Shown here piece by piece: positions 47,901 through 58,565 of a stretch of DNA of 64,000 nt (position 1 is the first letter of the stretch; each line of letters opens with the position of its first letter). The translations under genes and the position numbers were made by a program. A model generated the notes under the pieces. The model was given only the letters and a program-made list of their open reading frames with translations, was not told where the DNA came from and ran no database searches. Origin of the DNA: Aureococcus anophagefferens (taxonomy: Eukaryota > Sar > Pelagophyceae > Pelagomonadales > Pelagomonadaceae); assembly GCF_000186865.1 (NCBI RefSeq), contig NW_008705585.1:177862-241861 (forward strand), in the 5' to 3' direction.

Positions 47901-50900
47901 CGTTCTTCACCAATCGCGCGACGTGGCGGTCCGCGGACTCGCACGCCTCCTCGGCCGCCTCGACGTCCTCCTCGAGTTTCGCGATTTCGACGCGCGACTT
48001 GTAGACCTCCTCCTCGAGCGCCTTCTTCGCTTCCACGTCGCCCGAGGCCTCGGCCTTGGCGGCCTTGAGCTGCTCCTCCATGGTGTCCCGCAGCTCCTCG
48101 AGCTTCTCCGAGTGCTCCGCCAAGCTCAGCGTGAGCCCGCCCTGGCCGCTGTCGAAGCTCCGGCGCATGCGGCTCACCTTCTGCCGCGCCTTGCCGAGCT
48201 CCGTGTTTAAAGCGTGGAAGGCCGCGTCGGCCGCGTCGCCGCGGTCCTTGAGGTTGGCCTGCTGCTGCCGCAGGATGTTCGTCATCGCGGAGAGGGCGCC
48301 CTGCGCGTGGGCCTCGCGCTGGGACACGCGGCTCAGCGCCGACCCGATCTCCGCGGCCTGCACCGTCGACAGGCGCATGGGGATCCACTCGTCGCTTAGA
48401 GCCTGGCAGACGTCCTTGGCCGGGACGACGAGCTCCTCGAAGACGTCCTCGGCCTCGGCCTGCTCCTCGGCGCTCGCCAGAGCCTCGAAGGCGTCGGGCG
48501 CCGTGTCCATGATGCCCGTCGCCACGAGGCCGTCCATAAGGTCGCCCGATTTCGTCACGAGGTCCTCGAGCGCCTCTTCCGGCAGCACGATCTCGCGGCG
48601 CGCGGCGAGCATGTCCGCGAGGTTCCGCTTCGACGACCCGAAGCGCCGCTCGCCGTCGACTATGGACGCGTTGCGCTTGCCGACCTGGGCGACGGACCGC
48701 CGCGACGCCATGGACGCGCGCACCTCCTGCTGGCGCTGCGCGACGTTCGCCGTCGGCGCGACCTTGGGGTCGGCGACGACGCGGACGCGGTACGTGCCCT
48801 CGCCGCGGGCGTCGACGTCGCCGGCGACGACCTGGGCCTTCTTCCACTTGGTCGTGCCGGGGATTTGGACTTCCACGACGGAGCCGAGCTCGTGCTGGTG
48901 GTGCGACCGCGCGTACTTCTTCTGGAGCGCCTGCGGACGGGGGGAGGGAACGTTTGCGATGGAAAGAAAAAAACGAAAAAACGCACCATGGTCTTGCCCT
49001 TGACGTAGCGCTTCTGCTCCTCGGCGGTCATCTCCGCCATGATCTCCTCGTCGTCGCTCTCGTCGTCGGACTCGTCGTCGCTGAAGACGTCGTCGCCCTC
49101 GGCGGGCCGCGCGAAGATGTCGCGCCGATCCAGCGCGTCGATCCACTCGCCGGCGGCGAGGCCCGCGTCGTCCTCGACGACCTCGGCGGCGTAGGTGCCG
49201 TCGGCGAAGCGGTGGACGATGGCCTCGACGAGCGCGTACTCCTCCGTCGCCTCGGCCTCGGTGACGCCCCGCTCGTAGTGCGACACGCCCGCGGGCCCCG
49301 GCGCGAGGGCCGTCGCCGGCGCCGCCGCCGGCGGCGCGGCCTCGGGCACGTCGGCGAGCGGCGGCTCCTCGGCGATGGGGCTCGGCTTGTGGCGGAAGAC
49401 GTCCGGCGCGGTCCCGAAGCGGAAGTGCGCGGGTCCCCGCGGCGTCGCGGCGTCCACCCTGACGCGGACCATGGCCCGCGCGACGTTGTGGGTCTGCTTG
49501 AGCTTGTCCTTGCGGGGCAGGGCGTCTTCCTCCTTGACGGCGATCTTCGCCTCGAACGCGTCCTCCTCGAAGGTGCCGAACGTGCCCGCGTCGTCGTAGG
49601 ACTCGTTCTCGCCGCCGTCGGGCCGCTTCACGAGGTTCGACTTGAGGTGGTTCGACCCGAGGTGCTTGCGGATCTGCTTCCAGCGCCGGGACACGGGGTC
49701 GCTGATGGCGACGAGGGGCGGCGCGCGGTCCTGCTTCTTGCCGAAGATCTGCCGGCCCTCGTCGTCCTTGGATTTCGAGACGAAGGACGCGTCGCACAAA
49801 TCGTCGAAGGTCGCCTGGCCCTCGAGCACGCCGTCCTCGGGGTCGGGCTCGTCGAAGTAGCGCACGCTGTAGCGCACGCGCGTCACGATGGCCTGCTGCC
49901 AGCTCACCGTCTCGCTGCCGTCCTCGCGGACGACGCGCCGCTCCGCCTCGCAGACGTCGCCGGGCTTGTAGCCGAAGACGCCCGCGGGCGCCTCGACGGC
50001 CGCGGGCGCCGGGGCGGGCACGTAGACCGTCCTGACGACCTCGCGGATCTCCACCTCCTTGGGCGCGTCGACGAACTGCACGGGCGGCGCGTCCGCGCGG
50101 TCCGGCAGAGCGACGAGCGCGTTGAGGTTGAAGGCCGCGTCGATGTTGGACACGGCGGCCTTGGTCGACATGTTGATGGGCACGGGGTCGTAGGCCGACA
50201 TGCCCGCGAAGTCGTCGACGTTGAGCTCGCGGCTCTCCGACTCCGGCGTGTCGGCCTTCTGCTGCAGCCGCCGGCCCTTCTTCGCGTGCTTCATCGCCGC
50301 GCCCAGCAAGCCCGTGCTGAAGTCGATGTTCGCGTCCTCGTGGCGGCCGTGGATCTTGCCCATGGGGTTCTTCTTCCGGTCCTTCGAGCGGTGCATCGAG
50401 ATGCGGAGCGCCGCGGAGAGCTTGAAGCTCGCGACCTCCTCGCGGTCCTCGGCGTTGTCGAGGTCGTGGAGGCAGAACGACGACGGCCGCCGCGCCTCCT
50501 TCTCGGCGACGGGCGCGTCGTCCGCGCGCGCCTCGTCCGATGAGGCGCGCCGCGCGGCGACGAGGTTCTTCAATCGGACCGTCGCGGCCACGGACGTCGC
50601 GGCCTTCTTGAACATGGCCAGGCCCTGGCCGGACGCGAAGGACGCGCGCACCTGCTTGGCCTCCTCCGTCTCCGGGGGCACGTCGGCGCCCGTCTCGAGC
50701 GCGGCGCAGCGCTGGACGACGCCGTCGTAGAGCTCCGTCATCGACTCGAGCTTGCGCTTGTGCTCCTCGAGCTCCTCGACGACGACCTGGACGTTGCGCT
50801 TCGCCTCGATGGACGCCTCGGCGGCGGACCGCTTCGCGTCGCGCCGCTCGAACTCGACGGCCGCGGCCGTCGCCGACGCGTGCGCGGCGTCGACGGCGTA

Positions 50901-53821
50901 GTCGAGGTGCTCCGTGAGCAGGTCTTCCAAATTCTGCAGCTTGACCTCGCGCTCGCGCTCGGCGATCTTCGTCGTCTCCCGGTGGACCTCGCGCACGGAC
51001 ACGAGGGCCTGCTTCGCGTCCTCGAGCTCCTCGCGGAGCTCCTTCTCCGCGCCGGCGAGCGCGTCCATCTTCGCCTCGACGGCCTTCTGCTCCGCCGTCT
51101 TCTCGCCCATGAGCTCGTCCGCGGCGCGCTGGCGGTGGGGCTTGAGCTCCTCCTCGAGCTGCGTGCGCTGGTACTCGAGCAGGCCGATCTGGTCCTTGAG
51201 CGACGCGAGCTCGTGGTGCAGATTGTCGTTCTCGACCTTGAGCTCGCGGACCGTGCCCTTGCTCTCCTCGTGGCCGGCCTCGCTCTCGGCGAGCTTGGCC
51301 TCGGCCGCGGACCGCTCCTCGATGGCCTTGTCCATGAGGAGCGTCGCGTTCGCGAGCTCGCCGCGCATCGCCTTCTTCTCGTTCTCCAAATCGTTGATGA
51401 TCGTCGCGGCCTCGCGGTGCTCCGCGCCGGGCTTCAGCCCCGAGATCTTCGCCCGCAGCTCCAGGTTCTCCTCGAAGAGGTCGTTGCCCCGCTTCTGCTG
51501 GTTCTCGAGCTCGAAGCGGTTCTTCCGGAGCTTCTCCGCGGCGTGGATCGCCTCGCCGTCGGCCGCCTTCTTGAACTCGTCGAACTCCGCCTCCTTGGCG
51601 TGCAACACCTTCTCCGCCTCGTCGGCGCGCTTTGTCGCGTTGTTGAAGTCGCCGACGGCCGTGAGGAACTTCTTCTCGAGCTCCTTGTACGTGCCCAGCG
51701 TCAGGATCCGCGCGACGCGCCACTTCTCGCGCTCCTCGTCCATTTCCTTGTGCCGCTTGCGGTTCTCGTCGCGGATGCGGTCCTGGATGGACTGGAACGT
51801 GCGCTTGTGGGCCTCGCGCTCGTCGCCGAGCTCCACGCGGAGCATGCGGTTCTTGTCCTCCTCGAAGCGCAAATCGCCGCGCAACGCGTCGACCTCGACG
51901 CCCCGCGCGTCGAGGACGGCCTCGGCCGCGAGGACGTTGTCCTCGGCGTCGTCGGCGTCCTGGCGCGCGGCGCGCCGCTCCTCCTCGCAGCCCTCGGCCT
52001 CCATGCGCAGCCGCTCCACGAGATCCTTCTGCGACGTGAGCTCGCCGAGCGTCGCGCCCTCGCACCAGAGGCGCCGCGCCGTGTAGTAGTCCTCGGAGCC
52101 GACCTCGCCCGGCCGCCGCTCCGCCTCCTCGTAGGGCCGCGAGTCCTCGAGGAAGATGGCCTCGTAGACGAAGGACCGGAGCTCCGCCAAAGCGGGCAGC
52201 GACGCGCCGAGCGCCGTGACCATCTCGTCGAAGGTCTCGCAGGCGAGGGCCACGGTGCCGCGCGTCGGGGGCAGCTTCATCTGGCCGCGCTTGCCCTCAT
52301 TCATACCGATGGGCAGCGCGGACCGGCGCTTCGAGTTGTTGGACCGGTCGGCCTCCGCGGCCTGGACGCGCCGCGCGTGCTCGAAGCGGCTCAGCATGCG
52401 CGTGGACAGGGCCGTGGCCGCCTCGGCGTCGGCGTCGGCGTCGAAGGATTTCAGCCACTTGTCGAGGAAGAAGCGCGCCGCGGTCTGCGACGGCCGCGCG
52501 GCTTCGGCGCTCCTTCGCGCCTCGGCGACGCGCGAGTGGGGCGCGTCCGCGTCTCGCAGCCCCGCCTCCGTCGCCTCCTCCATGTGGAGCCGCGCCTCGA
52601 CGTCGTCGACGGCGGCCGAGTGGGCGCCGTTGCCCGCGCCGCCGACGCCGACGGCGCGCGCGTCCGACCAGGGGAGCGCCTGCGGCGGCGGCGACAGCAG
52701 GTAGCGGCCGAGGCGCAGCGACGCGGCGTCGCGCGCGCCGCCGACCGTGGCCGATAATAAAGGCGACGACTCGCGCTGGAGGAGCTCCTCGCCGACGGCG
52801 CCGCGGAGCGGGAGGTCCACGCGCGAGCCGCCGGCGGGCGCGAGCTTCCTCGCGCGCCGGGGCCCCGGCGCGGTCGTCGGCCGCATGTTCAGCGCGGCGC
52901 CGAAGTTGGAGCGGATGACGCCCGGCGGCGGCAGCTTGGGCTTCGCCAGGCTCGAACGCGGCGACGGCGCCCGCGCGGACTCGATGGACGCGGTCCGCGA
53001 CGACAGACCCACGGCGGCCTGGGCAGGACAAGGATGATTCAACGTCGCTTCAACATGAGTGTTCCGCGCGCGCGCGTTCCGGAAAAAGCATCCACGCTTC
53101 GAGGCCGTCCCGAGAGATGATCGCTCGTCCAAAAATCAGCCGAAACGAGTGGAAAACGGCCGAGAGAGGAGCCTTTGAAGTTGGGAATTTCGCTCTCTTG
53201 TCCTGCCCTGGCGGCGGCGTCGGACGCGTCGCCCTCGCGCAGCACCACGGCCTTGGACTTGCGCTTGCTCACGATCTTCGGCGCCGTCGGCTTGAAGCAG
53301 CCCCTGCCCGTGACGTCGAGCCCCGCCGCGGGCTTCGCGGACGCGGTCGAGCTCTCCAGCGACGTCTGGAGGTCCAAGGGGAACGTCGTCAGCATGAGCT
53401 CCGACGCGGCCTCGTCGGAGTCGCCCTCGTGGGGCGGCCGCGGCGGGTGGTGCGCCGGCGTGGACACGCGCCGCGGCGGGCTGCCCGCGCCGCCGGGGCT
53501 GCCCGCGGTGCCGCCGGACGCGTGGCTGCCGAGCTCGCCGTAGTCCGACTCGTTGAGCCGCGCGCGGCGCGCGAATTCCGCCTCGGCCGTGTCCAGGCCG
53601 TGCTTGCCTAACACGCCGCCGATGACGCGGTGATCCGGGTCCCAGCGGTCGTCCTCGAGCTTGTAGGGCGTCCCGCTCCGGTGCTTGTCGAGCTTGAAAT
53701 CGCTCAAGGGCGTCGACTTGCGCCCGCCGAAGGTCTGCAGCGTGTGGACGCCGAGCTGCTCCGGCCCCTCGGGCACGTCGAGCAACGCCGCCGGCGGCGC
53801 CGGCGCGCCGGCCTCGGCCAT
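44974..53821 (-). CDS. Giant coiled-coil protein with Tudor/agenet-like modules (2863 aa)
   Basis: Exons 53821-53219 (201 codons), 53018-48987 (1344) and 48930-44974 (1319 with stop). The first intron is an introner; the second is 56 nt (GTGCGT...CCGCAG). The N-terminal ~400 residues are disordered. Then come about 500 residues of coiled coil (for example EELKPHRQRAADELMGEKTA). Two or three short barrel-like modules follow (YKPGDVCEAERRV...YSVRYFDEPD; GSVVEVQIPGTTKWKKAQVV), resembling Tudor/agenet folds. More coiled coil with an IQ-like helix (ISGIQKKWRARRARRLEAE) and Lys/Glu-rich segments runs to the end. No enzyme motif is present. A structural role at centrosome, cytoskeleton or cilium is plausible but unproven. 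Confidence 0.8.
53011..53218 (-). mobile_element. Introner element (group 1) in the giant coiled-coil gene
   Basis: The element is 53019-53210 flanked (minus strand) by GCCGCCGC (53211-53218) and GCCGCCGT (53011-53018), one mismatch. In gene sense it begins CAGGGCAGGACAAG and ends CTTGTCCTGCCCAG. The 200-nt intron has a GC donor, phase 0, restoring SDAAVGLSSRTAS. The orientation is the same as the copy at 17312 and opposite to those at 14298 and 25910, all read in gene sense. Confidence 0.92.
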
Positions 53822-53953
53822 CTCGTTCTTAGAGGAGATGGGCCTCAGGCCTCGGCCATCGTTAATCCTCGGGCAGCGCCGCGCGTCAACTTAGAAGTAG
53901 CTAAAGGGAAACACGTGTTCAAGTTAGCAGAGGCGATTTTCATAATCCGCATC

Positions 53954-54735
53954 ATGGCCGGTCTCGCGCCGCGTCCCTCGACGCCGCGGCTCGAGAAACG
54001 CGACAGAGAACCACCCGCACGAGACGACTCGAACGGACGCCCTCGCTCACCCGCGGCCACGAAGACCGCTCACCACGCCGCCCCCCGCAGGCATCGCGCG
54101 CGGACGTCTGGCCGAGGAGCGCAAGGCGTGGCGCCGGCGCGGCCGCGGCGTCCGGAACCGAGCGCCGAGAGCCGTTCGAACCCACGCGCGCCCAGCTCTT
54201 CGACGGCGCCCACCGCCGCGCAGGGACCACCCCTTCGGGTTCTACGCGCGGCCGGGCTCGAACCCCGACAACTCGACGAATTTGATGCGGTGGGAGACGG
54301 GCATCCCCGGCAAGGCGGGCACGGACTGGGAGGCCGGCCTCTACAAGGTGACCATGGAGTTCACCGACGACTACCCGTCCAAGGTGCGCGCCCCCGCGGG
54401 CCCCGCGCGCGCTATCGCCGGTCCCCGCCGCGCCGCTTCCGCGCCGACCGCGCGCGCGCCCGTCGCAGCCGCCCAAGTGCAAGTTCGTGCCGCCGCTCTT
54501 CCACCCCAACGTCTACCCGTCGGGCACCATCTGCCTGTCCATCCTCAACGAGGAGGAGGACTGGCGGCCGGCGATCACGATCAAGCAGATGCTCCTGGGC
54601 ATCCAGGACCTCCTCGACACGCCGAACCCGAACTCGCCCGCCCAGAGCGACGCGTACCAGCTCTTCGTCTCCGACAAGGCCGAGTACAAGAAGCGCGTCC
54701 GGCAGGAGGCCGCGAAGAACGCGCCGCCGTCGTGA
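53954..54735 (+). CDS. UBC9: SUMO-conjugating enzyme UBC9
   Basis: Four exons: 53954-53960 (only 7 nt, ATGGCCG), 54091-54136, 54224-54383 and 54469-54735, giving 159 residues (family 158). Introns: 130 nt GT-AG, 87 nt GC-AG, 85 nt GT-AG. The product starts [20 protein letters not shown] and continues [58 protein letters not shown] (catalytic Cys) and [19 protein letters not shown]. These are UBC9 hallmarks, including the basic N-terminal helix that binds SUMO and E1. It acts in nucleus and cytosol as the single SUMO E2. It is divergent from the giant coiled-coil gene (132 bp between starts). Confidence 0.96.
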
Positions 54736-54796
54736 GCGCGGTTCCCCCGCCCCCGCCCTCCACCTCCCCCCACCCAATAAGCGCTGCCTTGTACTA

Positions 54797-56162
54797 CTAT
54801 CGGTCGTCGTCGGAGTACTCGTCCTCGGAGCTCACGTACTCGACGTCCTTGGCGTCGTCGCCCGTCGCCCAGGGCCGCGCGTACTTCTTGACGTGGCGGT
54901 ACTTGCGGATCATGCGCCGCTGCGCGACGAAGAAGGGGTTCCCGCAGAAGTTGGCGATGTGGTCCTTCATGCGGCAGTGGGCGATGGACTCGCCGCAGTT
55001 GTTCGGGCACGCCTCCAGCCGCATCTCGCAGTCGCGCCGCTGGTGGCGGTCCATGTCCGCGCGCTTCAGCATGGCGCCGCAGCCCTGGTAGCACTCGACG
55101 ACGAGGGCGCCCGCGGCGTGCTTCGACGCGAGGGCCTCGCGCTGCACCACCACGGGGCACGTCGGCGCGTGGGTCGCGTCGCCGCGCTCGTGGCGCGCGA
55201 GCTCCGAAAAGGGCATGGCCCGCGCGCACTGGGGGCAGACGACGGGCCGCAGGGGGCACTCGTACTCCTTGTGCATGCGCAGCTTGTAGCGCATGACCTC
55301 GGCGCCGCAGCCCCGGTCGCAGAGCTCGACCCCAAAGGCCTCGCGGCCCTTGGCGGCCAGACGGCACCGCCGGAGCTCGACCTGGCAGACGCCCTTCTCG
55401 AGGGACGCCGGCGTCGGCGGGTCGAGGCCGCCACTGTGGGCCACGGCCTCGCCCCAGCGCAGCGTCAGCTCCGGGTCCACGTCCGACTTGGCGTCCGTCC
55501 AGCCCCGGATCGCGGACCTGTACCGGAGCTCCGCGCGGTCGTGGGCCCAGCCCCCGCGGTGCTCCTCGAAGGTCCACCAGCCGACGAGGCCGTTCGCCTT
55601 GGCGTCCGCCGGCGGCAGCTCGCCGGCCTCCGCCTTCAGCTCCCGCTTCGTCCGCGCGACGTGCCAGTAGCGCGCCTCCAGCAAAAGCCCGTGGAGCGAG
55701 CCGTGGGGCGCGCCGCGGTCGCCGCCGATGTCGCGCATGGGCAGCTTCATGTCGCAGCCCTTGGGCGCGACGACGGGCTTGTTCGTGACGCGGTGGCCGT
55801 CGACGAAGGCGCTCAGGGACTTCTGCTCGCTCGCGACGAAGGCGACGTGGACCCAGCGCTCCGTCGGCAACGGCTCGTGCGACAGCGTGAACGTGCCGAC
55901 GCCGGGGAAGGACACGCCGAGGTGGCCCTTGTTGCTCGGCTTCTTGCCCTTGCTGTGGTCCACCTCGAAGAGGAGCTTGCACTTGGACGACGCGGCGACG
56001 GCCTCGTGGCCCTCGTTGCCCAGCAGGAGCTCCAGCGCGCGCTTCTTGACGGACTTGCCGTGTGACGCGTCGCGCTTGTGGTGCAGCTTCTCGCGCGCGC
56101 GCTCCTTCTTCTTCTTGCGCATGGTCGCACGCCTCTCCTTGGCGCTCTGCTTCTTCCGCCGC

Positions 56163-56203
<41 letters not shown>

Positions 56204-58191
56204 GCCGCCGTCCTTGGGCTCGTCCTTCGTCTCGTCGCCCTTGTGGTCGTCGTGGTGCTCGTGGGGCTTCGCGTCCATCTCCTTGATGACCTCGTCGAGC
56301 GCGCGGCGCACCTCGTCGACGGAGTCGTAGTAGGGCGTCTCGGCGTCGTCGCCCTCGCGGCGGAGCGCGAGGGGGTCCGCGGACGCGGGCGCGGCGGCGA
56401 CGGCGTCCTCGGGCGGCGGCGCCTCCGCGAGGACGCCGAAGCGCTTCTTCGCCGGGTTCAGGGGCCGGAAGCCGTGGACCATGGGCTCGAGCGCCGCGCG
56501 GAGCACGTCGTTGTCGTCCTCGAGCTCGCTAATCAACCGCCGCACGGACCGGATGAGCTCGTAGGACACGTTCTTCGACACGTAGGCCGTCACGGCCGCG
56601 TCCATCATCGCCGCGTTCGTCTCGATGATCGTGTCCGTGATCGCCGACGACCGCTTCATGATCTCCTCCTTCGTTTCGCCCCCGACGCCCGAGAACGCCG
56701 TCGTCGCCTTCTCCTCCAACGCCTTCACCTCCGCCTCGAGCGTGGCGACGACGTGCTCCTTCTCCTTCTGGACCCGGTGCGCCTTGAGGCACGCGCGCGC
56801 CTTGGACCGCAGCGCGTCCGCCGGCTTCGGCCGCCAGACCCAGAATTCGGCCGTCCACGGCGGGTCCAAATCCGCCTCGTCGAGCGCGACGTACGTGGGC
56901 CGGAACCCCGCCGCGCCGGGGAACCGCAGGCAGGACCGCGGCTCCAGCAAATGGTCCGCCTCCTCGTGCCACTTGGCCGTGATGGGCCGCACCATGACGG
57001 CGCAGCCGCAGTCCGCGTTCTTGCACGGCTGCAACCGGTTCCGGCAGAAGTTCGCCGCGTGCGCGGCCATCTTGGCCAACGGGACCATGTCGCCGCAGTG
57101 CTGGCACTCGCCGAGCTCCGTCTTGCGGTACGTCGCCAGCTCGGCCATGCGGTCCCGGTAGGCCGCGCGCGCCGCGGCCGCGACGTCGTCGGCCGCCGCG
57201 CGCGCCGCCGTCGCCGCGGCGTGCGCGAGCAGCCGGTCGAGCGCCCTCGCGTGGGCGGCGTTGCCCCGGCGCTGGGCGACCTCGAGGGCGCGCCGCACGC
57301 GCCGCAGGTGCTCCGCGTGGACCGCGCGGTTCTCCGCGTCGGCCGCGGCGTTCGCGCGCGCGAGCGCTTCCGCGTTCGCGTGGAGGAAGAGGTCCCGCCG
57401 CTCCAGCGTGCGGTGGAACGGCATCGCGAGGGGCGGCTTCGCGCGCCGCCAGGGCCGCGCGAGCTTCCGCGCGTCCTTGGAAATGTCGTCCTCCTCGACG
57501 GCGCCGAAGGTCACGGCTGTCTCGTCCTCGTAGCCCTCGCGGTACCGGTCGGGCACGTGGAACGTCTTGTCGAAGGGCACGTCGGGCTCGTCCTTCGCCC
57601 GGGCGATGGCGTCGGCGACGCGTTGTAGTTCTGCCTCGATGTCGGCGATGCTCACGTCCTCCAGGGGCCGCTCCTCCAAGTCGAGCTCGCCCCAGCCTAA
57701 AGCTTCCAGCTCGCCCGCGACGCGGAACCGCTCCGTCGGACGACGACACGCTCGCGTCGTCCTCGGCCGCGGACCAGTGGCGCTGGCCGCTCCGCTCCTG
57801 GAAGTTGCGCCGCCGCGGCTCGGCCTTGTGCGCGGGCAGCGGCCGCGCGGCGAGCTTCTCCGCCGCCGGCGGCCGGAGCGACGGCAGGCGCCGCGACGGC
57901 GTCGAAGTTGCCGAGGTCCACGAAGGGCGGCGGCGCCACGGGCCGCTCCGCCGCCGTGAGCTGCCGCGCGCGCTCGGCGAGCACGCGCTGCACCGGCGAC
58001 TGCTTCAGCCGGACGCAGTAGGGCCAGAGCCGGTCGCGGCCCGTGCGGTGCAGGTCGTCGGACTCCTCCAGGAAGCTCCGCGGCGCGCCGTCGGCCGTCG
58101 CGCTCCGCGGCAGGTCCAGCGCGCCGAGGCCGCCCGGGGTCGCGCCCGACGACCACGGCCGCGCGCTCGGCCACGCGTCGAGCTCCGCCAT
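54797..58191 (-). CDS. TRAF-type zinc-finger protein with LamG-like domain; two frame slips
   Basis: About 1130 residues. The ATG at 58191 begins [16 protein letters not shown]. The frame must shift near 57900 (after VDLGNF, continuing [20 protein letters not shown]) and again near 57737 (SSSD to [13 protein letters not shown]), probably assembly indels. From there the frame is open to 54797. A first Cys/His cluster ([30 protein letters not shown]) precedes a coiled coil and an Asp/Lys-rich linker. A concanavalin/LamG-like domain follows ([20 protein letters not shown]...[10 protein letters not shown]). Then come TRAF-type fingers ([73 protein letters not shown]). It is a likely protein-interaction scaffold. 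Confidence 0.78.
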
Positions 58192-58565
58192 GCAAACGCT
58201 CAGCGCACCGCGCCCATGCTTACAGCGTTGAGCCGGGGCTGCCGGGCAATATCATCATGGGCCCGGTCCGGTTCGGAGCCCGAATTCGGACCGCGTGCGG
58301 CCAACTCCGGGGCCCGCGCGGACCCCACCCACGCGCCGGAGACAGAAGGGGGAGAGAGCGGGGCTGTAAGACGCCGGCCGCGCGACGCGGGGTCGCGCGA
58401 CCGGCGGTGGGGGGAGAGGCGACGGCTCGCGCGGGGCGCGGCGCGAGGCGCCGCCGCGGGGGCGGAGGACGCCGCCGCCGGGGCGGCGGCNNNNNNNNNN
58501 NNNNNNNNNNNNNNNNNNNNNNNNNNNNNNNNNNNNNNNNGCCGCCCCGGCGCCGCGCCCCCCGC
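58192..58565. other. Intergenic region with assembly gap
   Basis: These 374 bp lie between two minus-strand genes and include 50 N at 58491-58540. Outside the gap the sequence is extremely GC-rich. A stretch at 58260-58300 contains CGGTCCG and CGGACCG as a spaced inverted repeat. No gene was supported; some 3' sequence of the UBE2G1 gene must lie here. Confidence 0.5.
58491..58540. other. Assembly gap (50 N)
   Basis: A run of exactly 50 N, edged on both sides by GCCGCC/GGCGGC repeats. It lies just downstream of the UBE2G1 stop codon and does not interrupt a recognised gene. Confidence 0.99.

Noticed and set aside
44633..48847. 1404-codon minus-strand frame inside the giant coiled-coil gene
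   Set aside because: It is an alternative frame of that gene, rich in Arg/Gly/Pro. The chosen frame shows heptads and a consistent spliced product.
54230..54280. tRNA T-arm-like GGCTCGAACCCC
   Set aside because: It encodes GSNPD inside UBC9 exon 3, and no matching acceptor or anticodon stem is nearby.
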